Below the pieces are notes generated by a model that saw only the letters and a list, made by a program, of their open reading frames with translations, searched no databases and was not told where the DNA came from. From positions 372,001 to 436,000 of the forward strand of contig CAWFYV010000007.1 of assembly GCA_963820185.1 (NCBI GenBank): 64,000 nucleotides of DNA, in the 5' to 3' direction. This stretch comes from Aquilonibacter sp963820185. Its GTDB lineage: Bacteria; Vulcanimicrobiota; Vulcanimicrobiia; Vulcanimicrobiales; Vulcanimicrobiaceae. A program made the translations under genes and the position numbers. Positions 8,929 through 16,547 of the stretch are shown here, one piece after another. Position 1 is the stretch's first letter. The number at the start of each line of letters is the position of its first letter.

Positions 8929-10710
8929 ATGGCTAGAACCCTCGTCGCATTCTTGCTCGTCGCGTTCACGCTGCTGAGCACGGTTCGCGCTGCGGATACG
9001 CTGCAACCCCCGCCCGCGGATAGCGCGGTGCGGGGCGATCGCGCCGAGGGATGGCTCAGTCAAAGCCGTTCGCCGGTCATGGCCCGCAACGGCATGGTGG
9101 TTACGAGCCAGCCGCTTGCGGCGCAAGCCGGCCTGCGTATCTTGATGCAGGGCGGGAACGCAATCGATGCTGCGGTTGCGACGGTCGCAACCCTGAACGT
9201 CGTCGAACCGATGATGGTCGGCGTCGGGGGCGATGTCTTCTGCATCATCTATATTGCTAAAGAGCACAGGTACTACGTGCTCAACGCGAGCGGTAAAGCG
9301 CCGACCGGCGCGACGATCGCGCACTTCAACGAGCTCGGCTACAAAGCCGACCCAAAGAATTGGGGCCCGAGCTCGGGCATGCCGCGCGGCGGCATTCTCG
9401 ATGTCACCGTGCCGGGATCGGTCTGGGGTTGGGATGCGGCACTGCGGCGTTTCGGCACGATGAAGTTCGACAAGGTGCTCGCGCCGGCAATCGACTACGC
9501 GCAGAACGGCTATCCGGTCTCCGAGCGCATCGCACACGATTGGAAACTGCCCAACGGGTTACCGCTGCGCGGCTGTTGCACGCAACTCGATCCGGATTCG
9601 GTGCGCACGTGGTACCCGAGCGGCGAGCCTCCGAGAGAGGGCCAGATCTTTCGCAACCCGGATCTCGCGCGTACCTTCCGGCTGCTGCAGACGTACGGCA
9701 AAGACGCATTCTACAGAGGCGAGATCGCACGCGCGATCGTGAAGAAATCCACCGCGCTTGGGGGCACGATGACGCTGGCCGATCTGGCGAGCTACAGCGG
9801 CGAATGGATGACACCGATCCAGACGCAGTATCACGGCGCAACCGTGATCGAACTGCCGCCGCCGACGCAAAGCTTTGCTACCCTCGAAGCACTCAACGTT
9901 CTGGCCGCATGCGTTCCGAAGGTCGTGCCGGGACAAACGCTGGCCTCGCTCGGTCCGTCGAATCCTGAGTATTGGCATTTGCTCGTAGCGGCGAAGCGCC
10001 TCGCGTATCGCGATCTGTATCGCTACAATGGCGATCCTGACGTGGTAAACGTGCCGGTCGCGCGCTTGCTCTCACCCGAACACGCGGCGTCGCTGTGCGC
10101 GGAGATCGATTCAAACCATGAAACGAAGATCGCGCCTCCCGGCGATGCGAACGGCAACGGCGACACGATCGTGCTGTCGACTGCAGACCGTTGGGGCAAC
10201 ATGGTCTCGTGGGTCAACAGCAACTTCGATGAATTCGGTTCCGGGCTCACCGTGCCGGGCTACGGTTTCATCTTGCACGATCGCGGCGCGCTGTTCTCGC
10301 TGAATCCCAAGAGTCCCGACGCGATTGCACCGCACAAGCGCCCCTACAACACCTTGATGGCGGGATTCATCGCGCGCGACGGCCGGCCGCTGCAGACGCT
10401 CGGGCTGATGGGCGGAGACATGCAAGCGCAAGGCCACGAGCAGATAGCGGTCGACATCGTCGATCTCGGCGCGAACGTGCAACAAGCCGGCGACATCGCG
10501 CGCTTTCGCGACGACGAGATCGGCGACGTGCTCTCGATGGAGTCGCCGCTCTACAACCTTGTCGGCGACAAGCTCACCGCGATGGGGTACACCGTAAAAT
10601 CGACGAACCGCGCACCGATGGGCGGGTACCAAGCGATCATGCTGCTGCCCAATGGCGCATACGCGGGCGCTTCGGATTTTGGCAAAGACGGCGAAGCCGT
10701 CGGCTGGTAG
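8929..10710 (+). CDS. ggt: Gamma-glutamyltransferase, secreted
   Basis: A 593-residue Ntn-type gamma-glutamyltransferase that would cleave glutathione and gamma-glutamyl compounds outside the cytoplasm. The N-terminus is a signal peptide ending near TVRAAD. The large subunit shows VVTSQPLAAQAGLRILMQGG, the NAIDAAVATVATLNVVEP block and GVGGDVFCIIY. Autocleavage would occur before the Thr of NGDTIVLSTADRWGNMV, giving the small subunit that includes the NTLMAGFIARDG and GLMGGDMQAQGHEQ segments typical of the active site. Length matches the family. It converges with the isochorismatase-family gene with only three bases between their stops. Confidence 0.92.
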   Translation: MARTLVAFLLVAFTLLSTVRAADTLQPPPADSAVRGDRAEGWLSQSRSPVMARNGMVVTSQPLAAQAGLRILMQGGNAIDAAVATVATLNVVEPMMVGVGGDVFCIIYIAKEHRYYVLNASGKAPTGATIAHFNELGYKADPKNWGPSSGMPRGGILDVTVPGSVWGWDAALRRFGTMKFDKVLAPAIDYAQNGYPVSERIAHDWKLPNGLPLRGCCTQLDPDSVRTWYPSGEPPREGQIFRNPDLARTFRLLQTYGKDAFYRGEIARAIVKKSTALGGTMTLADLASYSGEWMTPIQTQYHGATVIELPPPTQSFATLEALNVLAACVPKVVPGQTLASLGPSNPEYWHLLVAAKRLAYRDLYRYNGDPDVVNVPVARLLSPEHAASLCAEIDSNHETKIAPPGDANGNGDTIVLSTADRWGNMVSWVNSNFDEFGSGLTVPGYGFILHDRGALFSLNPKSPDAIAPHKRPYNTLMAGFIARDGRPLQTLGLMGGDMQAQGHEQIAVDIVDLGANVQQAGDIARFRDDEIGDVLSMESPLYNLVGDKLTAMGYTVKSTNRAPMGGYQAIMLLPNGAYAGASDFGKDGEAVGW

Positions 10711-10713
10711 TCG

Positions 10714-11265
10714 CTACGAGAGCTTTGCCAACACGTCGTCTGTCGTCGTGACCTCGCCGATGCGCGCAAACGTCGTCGCGACCGCGTGCTCGTGATTCTC
10801 CGCACTCATATCGCTCATCGCATCCTCGACCAGCACGACGTGAAAGCCGTGATCGTAGGCGTTGCGCGCTGAGGCCTCAACACCCATGGTCGTCGCAATG
10901 CCGGTGAGGAAGACTTGCGTGACGCCCGCACGCCGCAGAATGCGCTCGAGCGCGGTGCCGTAAAAGGCGCCGATCTGGTGCTTGGTGACGGTGTAGTCGC
11001 TCGGCTGGCGATTGAGTTCGGGCACGAGCTCGGCCCAATCCGGCGGCGGATTGAAGTTAAACGTCGTATCGCTGCGGCCCGGTGCGCGGCCTTCCACGTT
11101 GACGAGCACCACCGGCAAGTTCTTCTTGCGGAACGCCGCCGCAAGTTTGGCGCTGCGCGCAATGACGTCTGCGGAAGAATACGGCGCAACAGGTATGCCG
11201 GCGATGCCCTTTTGCAGGTCGATGACTATGAGCGCGGCGACCGGGTCAACTTGGGTAAGCGGCAT
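10714..11265 (-). CDS. Isochorismatase-family hydrolase lacking the usual Cys
   Basis: A 183-residue cysteine-hydrolase-fold protein. The Asp and Lys of the family triad are present in ALIVIDLQKG and TVTKHQIGAFYGT. The nucleophile region reads LTGIATTMGVEASARNAYDHG, with no Cys where nicotinamidases and N-carbamoyl hydrolases have one; true isochorismatases (EntB, PhzD) also lack that Cys and hydrolyse vinyl ethers. The substrate class is therefore probably not an amide. ATG 11265 is chosen because AGAAAGG lies just upstream; the longer open frame before it overlaps the transporter gene. It is downstream of, and co-oriented with, the MarR-MFS pair. Confidence 0.85.
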   Translation of the reverse strand: MPLTQVDPVAALIVIDLQKGIAGIPVAPYSSADVIARSAKLAAAFRKKNLPVVLVNVEGRAPGRSDTTFNFNPPPDWAELVPELNRQPSDYTVTKHQIGAFYGTALERILRRAGVTQVFLTGIATTMGVEASARNAYDHGFHVVLVEDAMSDMSAENHEHAVATTFARIGEVTTTDDVLAKLS

Positions 11266-11282
11266 AGTGAACCTTTCTGGCG

Positions 11283-12668
11283 TTAGACGCGACCGCGCGG
11301 GAGCGTGCGATCGAAGATAGTGAAGATCAAGAGGAGTCCGCTCAGCGTACCCATCACGATCGTGAGGTGTAAGAAGCCACTCGATGATGCATGCTGTCCA
11401 TAGAGTAAGCCCAGGGCGCTCGCGGCAACGATCGCGCCGAAATAGAACGCGGTGCGTTGCAGTCCGGCGGCTGCACCGATCTCGTTCGGGGGCGCCTGAA
11501 TGTAGACCGCAGCCTGCGTCGAGACCGAGAACATGCCCTGCGGCAGACCGATGAGGATCGCCGCGGCAGCGATGATCCAGGGTGACGCCCCGCCGCTCAC
11601 GGCGCCGAGCACGATGCATCCCACAACAATGAGCGCCATACTCGCAATAAACGGTAGACGAATGCCCTTGGTGCGTCCGCCCAAGAACGAAGATGCTGCC
11701 GCGGCGAGCGACATCGGAAGGGTGACGAGCCCTGCCGCCGATGCAGAAAGCCCTTGGCCGGCTTCGAGCCATTGCGAGAAACCGTACAGCATGCAGTACA
11801 GGATCGTCGCGAGCGCGCACCCGCGCAGATAGGTCACGATTAGCGGCACGTTGCGCGCCAACATGCGCACATCGAAGAACGCATCGTCCGTGCGGCGCGA
11901 GTGTGCAACCAGCAACGCTCCGAGCACGACGCTTGCCGCAAGCACCCACCACAGCGGCGTGCTAAGGCGCATTAAAAACGTCATCAGGCCAAAGAGCGTC
12001 GCGGCAAAGAGGGCGAGCCCGGTAAGATCGAGCTTGCGTGCCGCGCTCGCGATGTCGAACGTCTGCGGCGGATCCTTCGGCGTCCACAAAAGCGCGAGCA
12101 CGAACGTCAACAACGCGAGCGGAACATTGACGGTGAAGATGGCGTGCCATCCGACAGCCCCGGTAAGTAGTCCGCCGAGCAACGGCCCAATCGCCATCGT
12201 ACTGAGCGCGGCGAGCGAGAGAAAGCTCATCGCGGCGCGCGGCGGCTCCGCACCGATGCTGTCGGCGCGTACACGAAAGATGCGCATCGCGGAAGGATAG
12301 GCGCCCGACGTGCCCACGCCGAGTATCACCCGCGCGAGAACAAGCGCGGCAAGCGAGTTTGCTACGAATCCGAGGATGCCGCCGAGCGCGACCAGGACGA
12401 GCGCGCACAAATAGACGCGTCGCGGCCCAAAGAGATCGGCGAGGCGGCCCATCGTCGGTTGCGCGATCGCACTAGCGAGATACAGCGCAGCGATCAGCCA
12501 ACCCGCGTCGGCCGCGGAAACGTGCAACGACGTTGCGATCGGCACGAGCGCCGTTGCAATCATCGTCGAGTTGATCGGGTTGAGCGCCGAGCCGAGTGCG
12601 AGCGGGGTGACAAACGTGAAGCCGAACGCGTGCTTGCGCGCCGCCGGAGGTGCGATGACCGTCGTCAC
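11283..12668 (-). CDS. MFS drug/solute exporter, DHA2-like (14-TM type)
   Basis: A 461-residue major facilitator transporter with roughly 14 hydrophobic helices. The loop 2-3 signature is GRLADLFGPRRVYL, and the exporter-type helix 5 region is LGGLLTGAVGWHAIFTVNVP, both typical of the DHA2 multidrug efflux branch. It starts at GTG 12668, which overlaps the MarR stop in a GTGA junction, so the two are co-translated and the exporter is probably under MarR control. Proton-coupled efflux of small toxic compounds is the likely role; the ligand is not indicated. Confidence 0.88.
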   Translation of the reverse strand: MTTVIAPPAARKHAFGFTFVTPLALGSALNPINSTMIATALVPIATSLHVSAADAGWLIAALYLASAIAQPTMGRLADLFGPRRVYLCALVLVALGGILGFVANSLAALVLARVILGVGTSGAYPSAMRIFRVRADSIGAEPPRAAMSFLSLAALSTMAIGPLLGGLLTGAVGWHAIFTVNVPLALLTFVLALLWTPKDPPQTFDIASAARKLDLTGLALFAATLFGLMTFLMRLSTPLWWVLAASVVLGALLVAHSRRTDDAFFDVRMLARNVPLIVTYLRGCALATILYCMLYGFSQWLEAGQGLSASAAGLVTLPMSLAAAASSFLGGRTKGIRLPFIASMALIVVGCIVLGAVSGGASPWIIAAAAILIGLPQGMFSVSTQAAVYIQAPPNEIGAAAGLQRTAFYFGAIVAASALGLLYGQHASSSGFLHLTIVMGTLSGLLLIFTIFDRTLPRGRV

Positions 12669-13114
12669 GCGTTTACGAGTTGCTTCAAGGGACCGACGGC
12701 AGCGATCAACGCGCGCTGCGCAGCGGGATCGAGTCGCGCGAGTGCACCGGCGAGCCAGCGGCGTTTAGCTCGCGAACGTGCTTCGAGTTGGGCGACGGCC
12801 GGCTTCGATAATGCAAAGAGCACTTGACGGCCATCGCTCGGGTCCGCCCGGCGTTCGACGAGGCCTTGCTCTTCCAAATAGGCCAGCGTTGCGCCCATCG
12901 ATTGGGGCTTGACCGACTCCACGCGGGCAAGATCCGCCGTAGTCATCGGGCCGCGCTTTTTGAGCTGTCCGAGCACTACCGTCTGCGACCACGTCAAACC
13001 GTCGGCATTCGATTCCGCACGCAAGCGGCGCACTAGTTGCCACGTAGCTTGCAAGAGTTCTTCGATCGCGGCTTCAGTAGCAAGCGCAGAAGGTGCACGT
13101 ACCGTCTTCGTCAT
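12665..13114 (-). CDS. MarR-family transcriptional regulator
   Basis: A 149-residue winged-helix repressor. Helix-turn-helix residues lie in TTADLARVESVKPQSMGATL and the wing in ERRADPSDGRQVLFALS, which carries the conserved Asp-x-Arg of MarR wings. The flanking N- and C-terminal helices form the dimer interface in this family. A 28-bp dyad that contains the -35 box lies 21-48 bases upstream, so autoregulation of this gene and the coupled exporter is likely. The inducer is unknown. Confidence 0.92.
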   Translation of the reverse strand: MTKTVRAPSALATEAAIEELLQATWQLVRRLRAESNADGLTWSQTVVLGQLKKRGPMTTADLARVESVKPQSMGATLAYLEEQGLVERRADPSDGRQVLFALSKPAVAQLEARSRAKRRWLAGALARLDPAAQRALIAAVGPLKQLVNA

Positions 13115-13121
13115 CCACCGC

Positions 13122-13151
13122 AGTCTAGCAGATCAACAGGTAAACTTGCAA
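13122..13151 (-). promoter_or_regulatory. Promoter of the marR-MFS operon
   Basis: On the minus strand TTGCAA (13146-13151) and TAGACT (13122-13127) are separated by 18 bases. The -35 hexamer is the centre of the dyad operator, so a bound repressor would block polymerase. The -10 ends about 8 bases from the ATG, giving a very short or leaderless transcript. Confidence 0.55.
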
Positions 13152-13162
13152 GTTTGTCTGTT
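13135..13162. promoter_or_regulatory. MarR operator: 28-bp dyad
   Basis: A perfect 14-bp palindrome, AAACTTGCAAGTTT (13142-13155), is flanked by a second matched pair, AACAG (13135-13139) and CTGTT (13158-13162). Only the two GT steps between the arms break the symmetry. Size, symmetry and position over the -35 box fit a MarR dimer site. Confidence 0.7.
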
Positions 13163-13170
13163 AAACCAAA

Positions 13171-13725
13171 CTAGCCGCCGCGCGCTTTTTCGACCGCGAA
13201 GAGTATCGCGAGCAGAATAAGTACGATGCCCGCGGCCTTCTCGGCGTTCTTTTCGAAGCGGTGCCCGAGCGCGGCGCCGAAGGCAAGCCCGGTCAGGGTG
13301 AAGATCACGGTCGAGACCGCGACGGTCGCCAAGAGCGGAAGCAGCGGCAGATGCAACGCGGGGAGTGCGAACCCCACCCCGAGCGAGTCGAGGCTGATTG
13401 AAAGCGACGCCAGGAGCAGCCCGCCCGGGGTCTTGACGTCGAAGTTGTGTTTGCCGCCTTCGGTGAAACCTTCGCGTACGATCCACGCACCGATTCCGGC
13501 CAGCACGATAAGGCCAATCCAGGTCGCGATCGCGCCGACGATGCGCCCTAGGCCCGCGCCAAGCGACAATCCGAGGATCTGCATCAGGATCTCGGCGGTC
13601 GAGAACGTCAGGCCCAGCCGCAGGCGCTCGCGCCATGGCGGCTCCTTGATGCCGATGGCGATCGAGAGCGCGAGCACGTCGAGACCAATGGCAACGGCGA
13701 CGCCGAGGATACGGATTTCCGTCAC
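13171..13725 (-). CDS. mntP: MntP-type manganese efflux pump
   Basis: A 184-residue six-TM protein of the MntP family, which exports manganese. The two conserved acidic membrane motifs are present: GLDVLALSIAIG in helix 1 and SISLDSLGVGFALP in helix 4, each carrying the Asp needed for transport in characterised members. The helix 3 LAGIGAWIVREGF segment is also typical. It is divergent from the pentapeptide gene across a shared promoter region. No yybP-ykoY-like leader was recognised. Confidence 0.88.
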   Translation of the reverse strand: MTEIRILGVAVAIGLDVLALSIAIGIKEPPWRERLRLGLTFSTAEILMQILGLSLGAGLGRIVGAIATWIGLIVLAGIGAWIVREGFTEGGKHNFDVKTPGGLLLASLSISLDSLGVGFALPALHLPLLPLLATVAVSTVIFTLTGLAFGAALGHRFEKNAEKAAGIVLILLAILFAVEKARGG

Positions 13726-13748
13726 CAGGGCCTCTCTTTAAGAATTAG

Positions 13749-13777
13749 TTGACAAGTTTCAGCGCGTGCGGTACTCT
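13749..13777 (+). promoter_or_regulatory. Sigma-70-like promoter of the pentapeptide gene
   Basis: TTGACA (13749-13754) and TACTCT (13772-13777) are spaced by 17 bases, close to the consensus. Transcription would begin near 13784, inside the adjoining AT-rich dyad, leaving a leader of about 23 bases. Confidence 0.65.
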
Positions 13778-13778
13778 C

Positions 13779-13794
13779 AACTAATAAATTAGTT
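13779..13794. promoter_or_regulatory. AT-rich operator dyad at the pentapeptide transcription start
   Basis: AACTAAT and ATTAGTT are exact inverted arms separated by AA. A further ATTAGTT copy stands at 13744-13750, just before the -35 box. The dyad covers the predicted start site, so a bound dimer would repress. The cognate regulator is unknown. Confidence 0.6.
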
Positions 13795-13806
13795 TTGGAG
13801 GGTGCC

Positions 13807-14502
13807 GTGCGCGTACTAGCGATTCTTTTTGCCTGTCTACTCGGAATTGCCGGAGGGAGCCTCCGCGCTGCAGCGGTTGCCTCGGCGCATGCGGGCGACG
13901 AGTGCTGCGACTCATCCTGTATGACGACGAACGCGCAGAATGCGAACTGGGCCGGGCGCGATCTGCACGGACAAACGCTCGAGTACACCGATCTGCGCGG
14001 CGCCAACTTGCAGAACGTCAACTTGCGCGATGCTCGTCTCAAGTGTATCGATCTGCGCGGGGCCGATTTGCGCGGTGCGGATCTGCGCGGGGCCAACTTG
14101 ACCGGCGTCAAACTCGCGGATGCACGCTTGCAGGGCGCGCAACTCGACGGCGTCCACGCAATCGGCGTGAGCGCCGAGGGCGCGACACTCGAACCGCTAT
14201 CCAATAATGCGCTGCACGCACTCGCGAGTGATTGCACCGGTTGCGATTTCGCTCGCGCAAATCTGCGTGGTCGTGACCTCTCGAACGTTCGGTTGACGGG
14301 TGTGAATCTCGCCGATGCGGACCTGCGCGACGCCGACCTGCGCGGTGCGCGCCTCGTCGGCGCGAACTTTGTGCGCGCGCAGCTGGCCGGCGTCAAGCTT
14401 GCCGGCGCTTCAATAGTCGGTTGCAATTTTCGTGACGTCGACCTGAGTCACGTCGATTTGACGAACGTGACGATGACCGGCGTGAACTTCAGCAATCGCT
14501 AA
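13807..14502 (+). CDS. Secreted pentapeptide-repeat protein
   Basis: A 231-residue protein with a signal peptide (hydrophobic from residue 2 to about 24) followed by a CCDSSC patch and then about 30 tandem A(D/N)LXX pentapeptides, for example ADLRGADLRGANLTGVKL. The repeats form two blocks separated by a non-repeat stretch around SNNALHALASDCTGCDF. The fold is a right-handed quadrilateral beta-helix. Export distinguishes it from the cytoplasmic gyrase-protecting type. GTG 13807 is chosen because TTGGAGGG lies just upstream. It has its own strong promoter and a dyad operator. Function is unknown. Confidence 0.85.
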   Translation: MRVLAILFACLLGIAGGSLRAAAVASAHAGDECCDSSCMTTNAQNANWAGRDLHGQTLEYTDLRGANLQNVNLRDARLKCIDLRGADLRGADLRGANLTGVKLADARLQGAQLDGVHAIGVSAEGATLEPLSNNALHALASDCTGCDFARANLRGRDLSNVRLTGVNLADADLRDADLRGARLVGANFVRAQLAGVKLAGASIVGCNFRDVDLSHVDLTNVTMTGVNFSNR

Positions 14503-14510
14503 CATTCGAC

Positions 14511-14974
14511 GTGTATCGAAACGAGGCCACGCAGACGACTAGGAGCGTCGCAATCGCGAATCCGAATGCGGTTGTGAGGATCCACGACCGTTTTCACTGC
14601 CGTTGCATGTACGAAGTGATGCGGCTCGTCGTGTTCGAGCACATTCGCCAGATCGTACACCGACTACCCCATGGAGCGGGCCGTAGAGCGTCACGCGAAG
14701 GTCGCCGCCGTCATCCTCCCAAAACTCACGGTCGTTGCTCACGCGGATCGAAACATAGCGCGAAAATTCCGTTTGTGCTGTCGAGACGTGCAGTGAGGTA
14801 ACACGCGTGTTGGGCCGGCCCAGGTCGAACGTGACCGTCGGAACCTCGTGGCCGTGGTCGTCGACGATCCGCAGATCGTCGTAGTGTTGATCGGATCCAG
14901 GGTCGATGTCTTGCGGAAGGCCGAGCACGACCCACGCGGGGCAGGGCTGCCGCAATCAGTGCTGATGCAATCAC
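14511..14974 (-). pseudogene. DUF3999-like partner of the DUF2339 protein, truncated and frame-broken
   Basis: Downstream of the DUF2339 gene a GTG at 14974 overlaps its TGA (GTGA) and opens a signal-like stretch IASALIAAALP. The next conserved piece, ADLxLxD-like YDDLRIVDDHGHEVP and FSRYVSIRVSNDREFWEDD, is in another frame. A C-terminal membrane helix (WILTTAFGFAIATLLVVCVA) near 14520-14590 is in a third. DUF3999 proteins commonly pair with DUF2339 genes and have this signal, lectin-like region and C-terminal anchor. The span here is about 155 codons, far shorter than the usual 400 or more, so real deletion as well as indels is likely. Confidence 0.5.
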
Positions 14975-16491
14975 ACCAGCGTCTCTTCCGAGCGCGCAAT
15001 GTACCGCTGATAGCCGTACGAGATGGCGAGCATTGCGACACCAACGAAGATTGCGGAGATGACACGGTAGGAGAGATCAAGGAACGTCAGGTCGAGCATC
15101 AGCACTTTCGCTGCCGTCGTAGCTACGAGCGCCAGCCCTTCCCAGCGCAGGAACGCATCTCGTCGCGCTAAGCCCCAGCCGATGAACGACGCAGCGATCG
15201 CTGCCCAACACACGGAGAGCCCCGTGCTCGCGGCCTGATGCGTACCACCCAAGGTCATGACGTCGTCCCAAACCTCGACCGAAAGCAACGCGACGATCAT
15301 CGCGTGCGCAGCGGTTCGCAGCGTGCGGACGAACTGCGCTTCGATGGCGCTCGTACCCATGCGCTCGGAGCTAAAGGCGATGACGAATGTCGAGGCGATC
15401 GTTGCTAGTCCCGAGGCGAAGCGGCCATTGAGAATCGGGTGCGCCGCGGCGTAGTCGACGTAGAGCCCGAATTCGCGCACGAGATCGAACGTTAGGAGCA
15501 CCATGCCGCCGACGCGTAACACGTCATCGCGAAAGCGAAGCCCTGCGATCGAGAGTATCGCGGCTTCCGCGGCCCAGGCAACATTGACGGCTGCACCGTG
15601 GAACGCCGCCGGGATGGCGAGTGTGAGCATAGCCGCCGCGAACCACGAGTTGTACCGCGAGCGCGTTGCGATAGCAACACCCGCGTGCCACGCGGTAAGC
15701 GCGAGCAACCCGGTCGCCAGTATCACCCGATGGTCGATGCGCAGCGTCAATTCCAACCCGGCGACCAGCGCCGTGAGTGCGATTCCATTGACCATCGTGC
15801 TTACAAGATCGCGTTTGTCGCGCCGCGCGCCGAGCCACCCGGAGATAGCGAAGGGCACGTACAGGGCCGCGTACATTGCGGCACGGTCCAAATCGTTGAG
15901 TTGCCGTGCGGCCGGGAAGATTCCGGTGGCGTAGAGCAGCGTTGCGGTGAGCGCGATCGGCGCGATGAAGCGCGTCTTCAGCGTGGTCGCGAGCACAAGC
16001 AATCCGGCATCGAGGATGAAGAGGTACGCACACAGCGCCCACAGATCGGTGCTTTGCGTGCCGGCAAGAATCGGTGCCGCGAAACCGCCGATCGACGAAA
16101 GCACCGCGAGGCGCGCGCTGCGCTGGCGCCATGCAAGCGCCGCCATGACGGCGGTGACCGCTACCATCCCAGCCATCGCTTCGCCCGGCGAAGCGAGATG
16201 GAAGATTGCGTTCGAGGCATAGATCGACAGGAATTCGATCCCCGCTCCAAGCGCCGTGAGGCCCTCGGAGAAATAGACCTTCCCTTTTACAAAGAGAAAC
16301 TGGGCGTACGCCATCGTCAGCGCGCCCGACACGAGGCCCATTGCAATGCGCGGACCCGGCGGCACCCAGCCATTGTGGAAAGCCGTCTTCAGAAAGAAAA
16401 CGGTTCCAAGAAACACGAGGAGGAGACCGGCAGCGTTAAGTATCCGGCCGCCGATCAGCGATTCCAATTGCGTCTTTTGTGTCTGTTCCAT
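14971..16491 (-). CDS. DUF2339 multi-pass membrane protein
   Basis: A 506-residue membrane protein with about 14-16 predicted helices. It begins with the family block SLIGGRILNAAGLLLVFLGT and FFLKTAFHNGWVPPGPRI, and later shows YFSEGLTALGAGIEFLSIYAS and FAAPILAGTQ, all recognisable DUF2339 features. The family is annotated only as predicted membrane protein. Its stop is coupled to the start of a DUF3999-like remnant, reproducing a known pairing. A role in envelope or polysaccharide handling has been suggested by context elsewhere; nothing here proves it. Confidence 0.85.
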   Translation of the reverse strand: MEQTQKTQLESLIGGRILNAAGLLLVFLGTVFFLKTAFHNGWVPPGPRIAMGLVSGALTMAYAQFLFVKGKVYFSEGLTALGAGIEFLSIYASNAIFHLASPGEAMAGMVAVTAVMAALAWRQRSARLAVLSSIGGFAAPILAGTQSTDLWALCAYLFILDAGLLVLATTLKTRFIAPIALTATLLYATGIFPAARQLNDLDRAAMYAALYVPFAISGWLGARRDKRDLVSTMVNGIALTALVAGLELTLRIDHRVILATGLLALTAWHAGVAIATRSRYNSWFAAAMLTLAIPAAFHGAAVNVAWAAEAAILSIAGLRFRDDVLRVGGMVLLTFDLVREFGLYVDYAAAHPILNGRFASGLATIASTFVIAFSSERMGTSAIEAQFVRTLRTAAHAMIVALLSVEVWDDVMTLGGTHQAASTGLSVCWAAIAASFIGWGLARRDAFLRWEGLALVATTAAKVLMLDLTFLDLSYRVISAIFVGVAMLAISYGYQRYIARSEETLV

Positions 16492-16523
16492 GCGAACAGC
16501 GTAGCCGCCATCGCGCCCCGGGT

Positions 16524-16543
16524 CGTCCGTAGTCCTACGGACG
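16524..16543. promoter_or_regulatory. 9-bp inverted repeat between regulator and DUF2339 genes
   Basis: CGTCCGTAG and CTACGGACG are exact inverted arms around TC. It lies between the stop of the LuxR-type regulator and the start of the DUF2339 gene, both on the minus strand. Without a T-run it is a weak terminator; it could equally be a dimeric operator. Confidence 0.45.
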
Positions 16544-16547
16544 TCGC

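Noticed and set aside
11266..11952. Upstream extension of the isochorismatase-family gene to 11952
   Set aside because: It overlaps the MFS gene out of frame, and AGAAAGG precedes the internal ATG at 11265.
13727..13806. Possible manganese riboswitch (yybP-ykoY) before mntP
   Set aside because: The interval to the mntP start is too short and has none of the conserved loop sequences.
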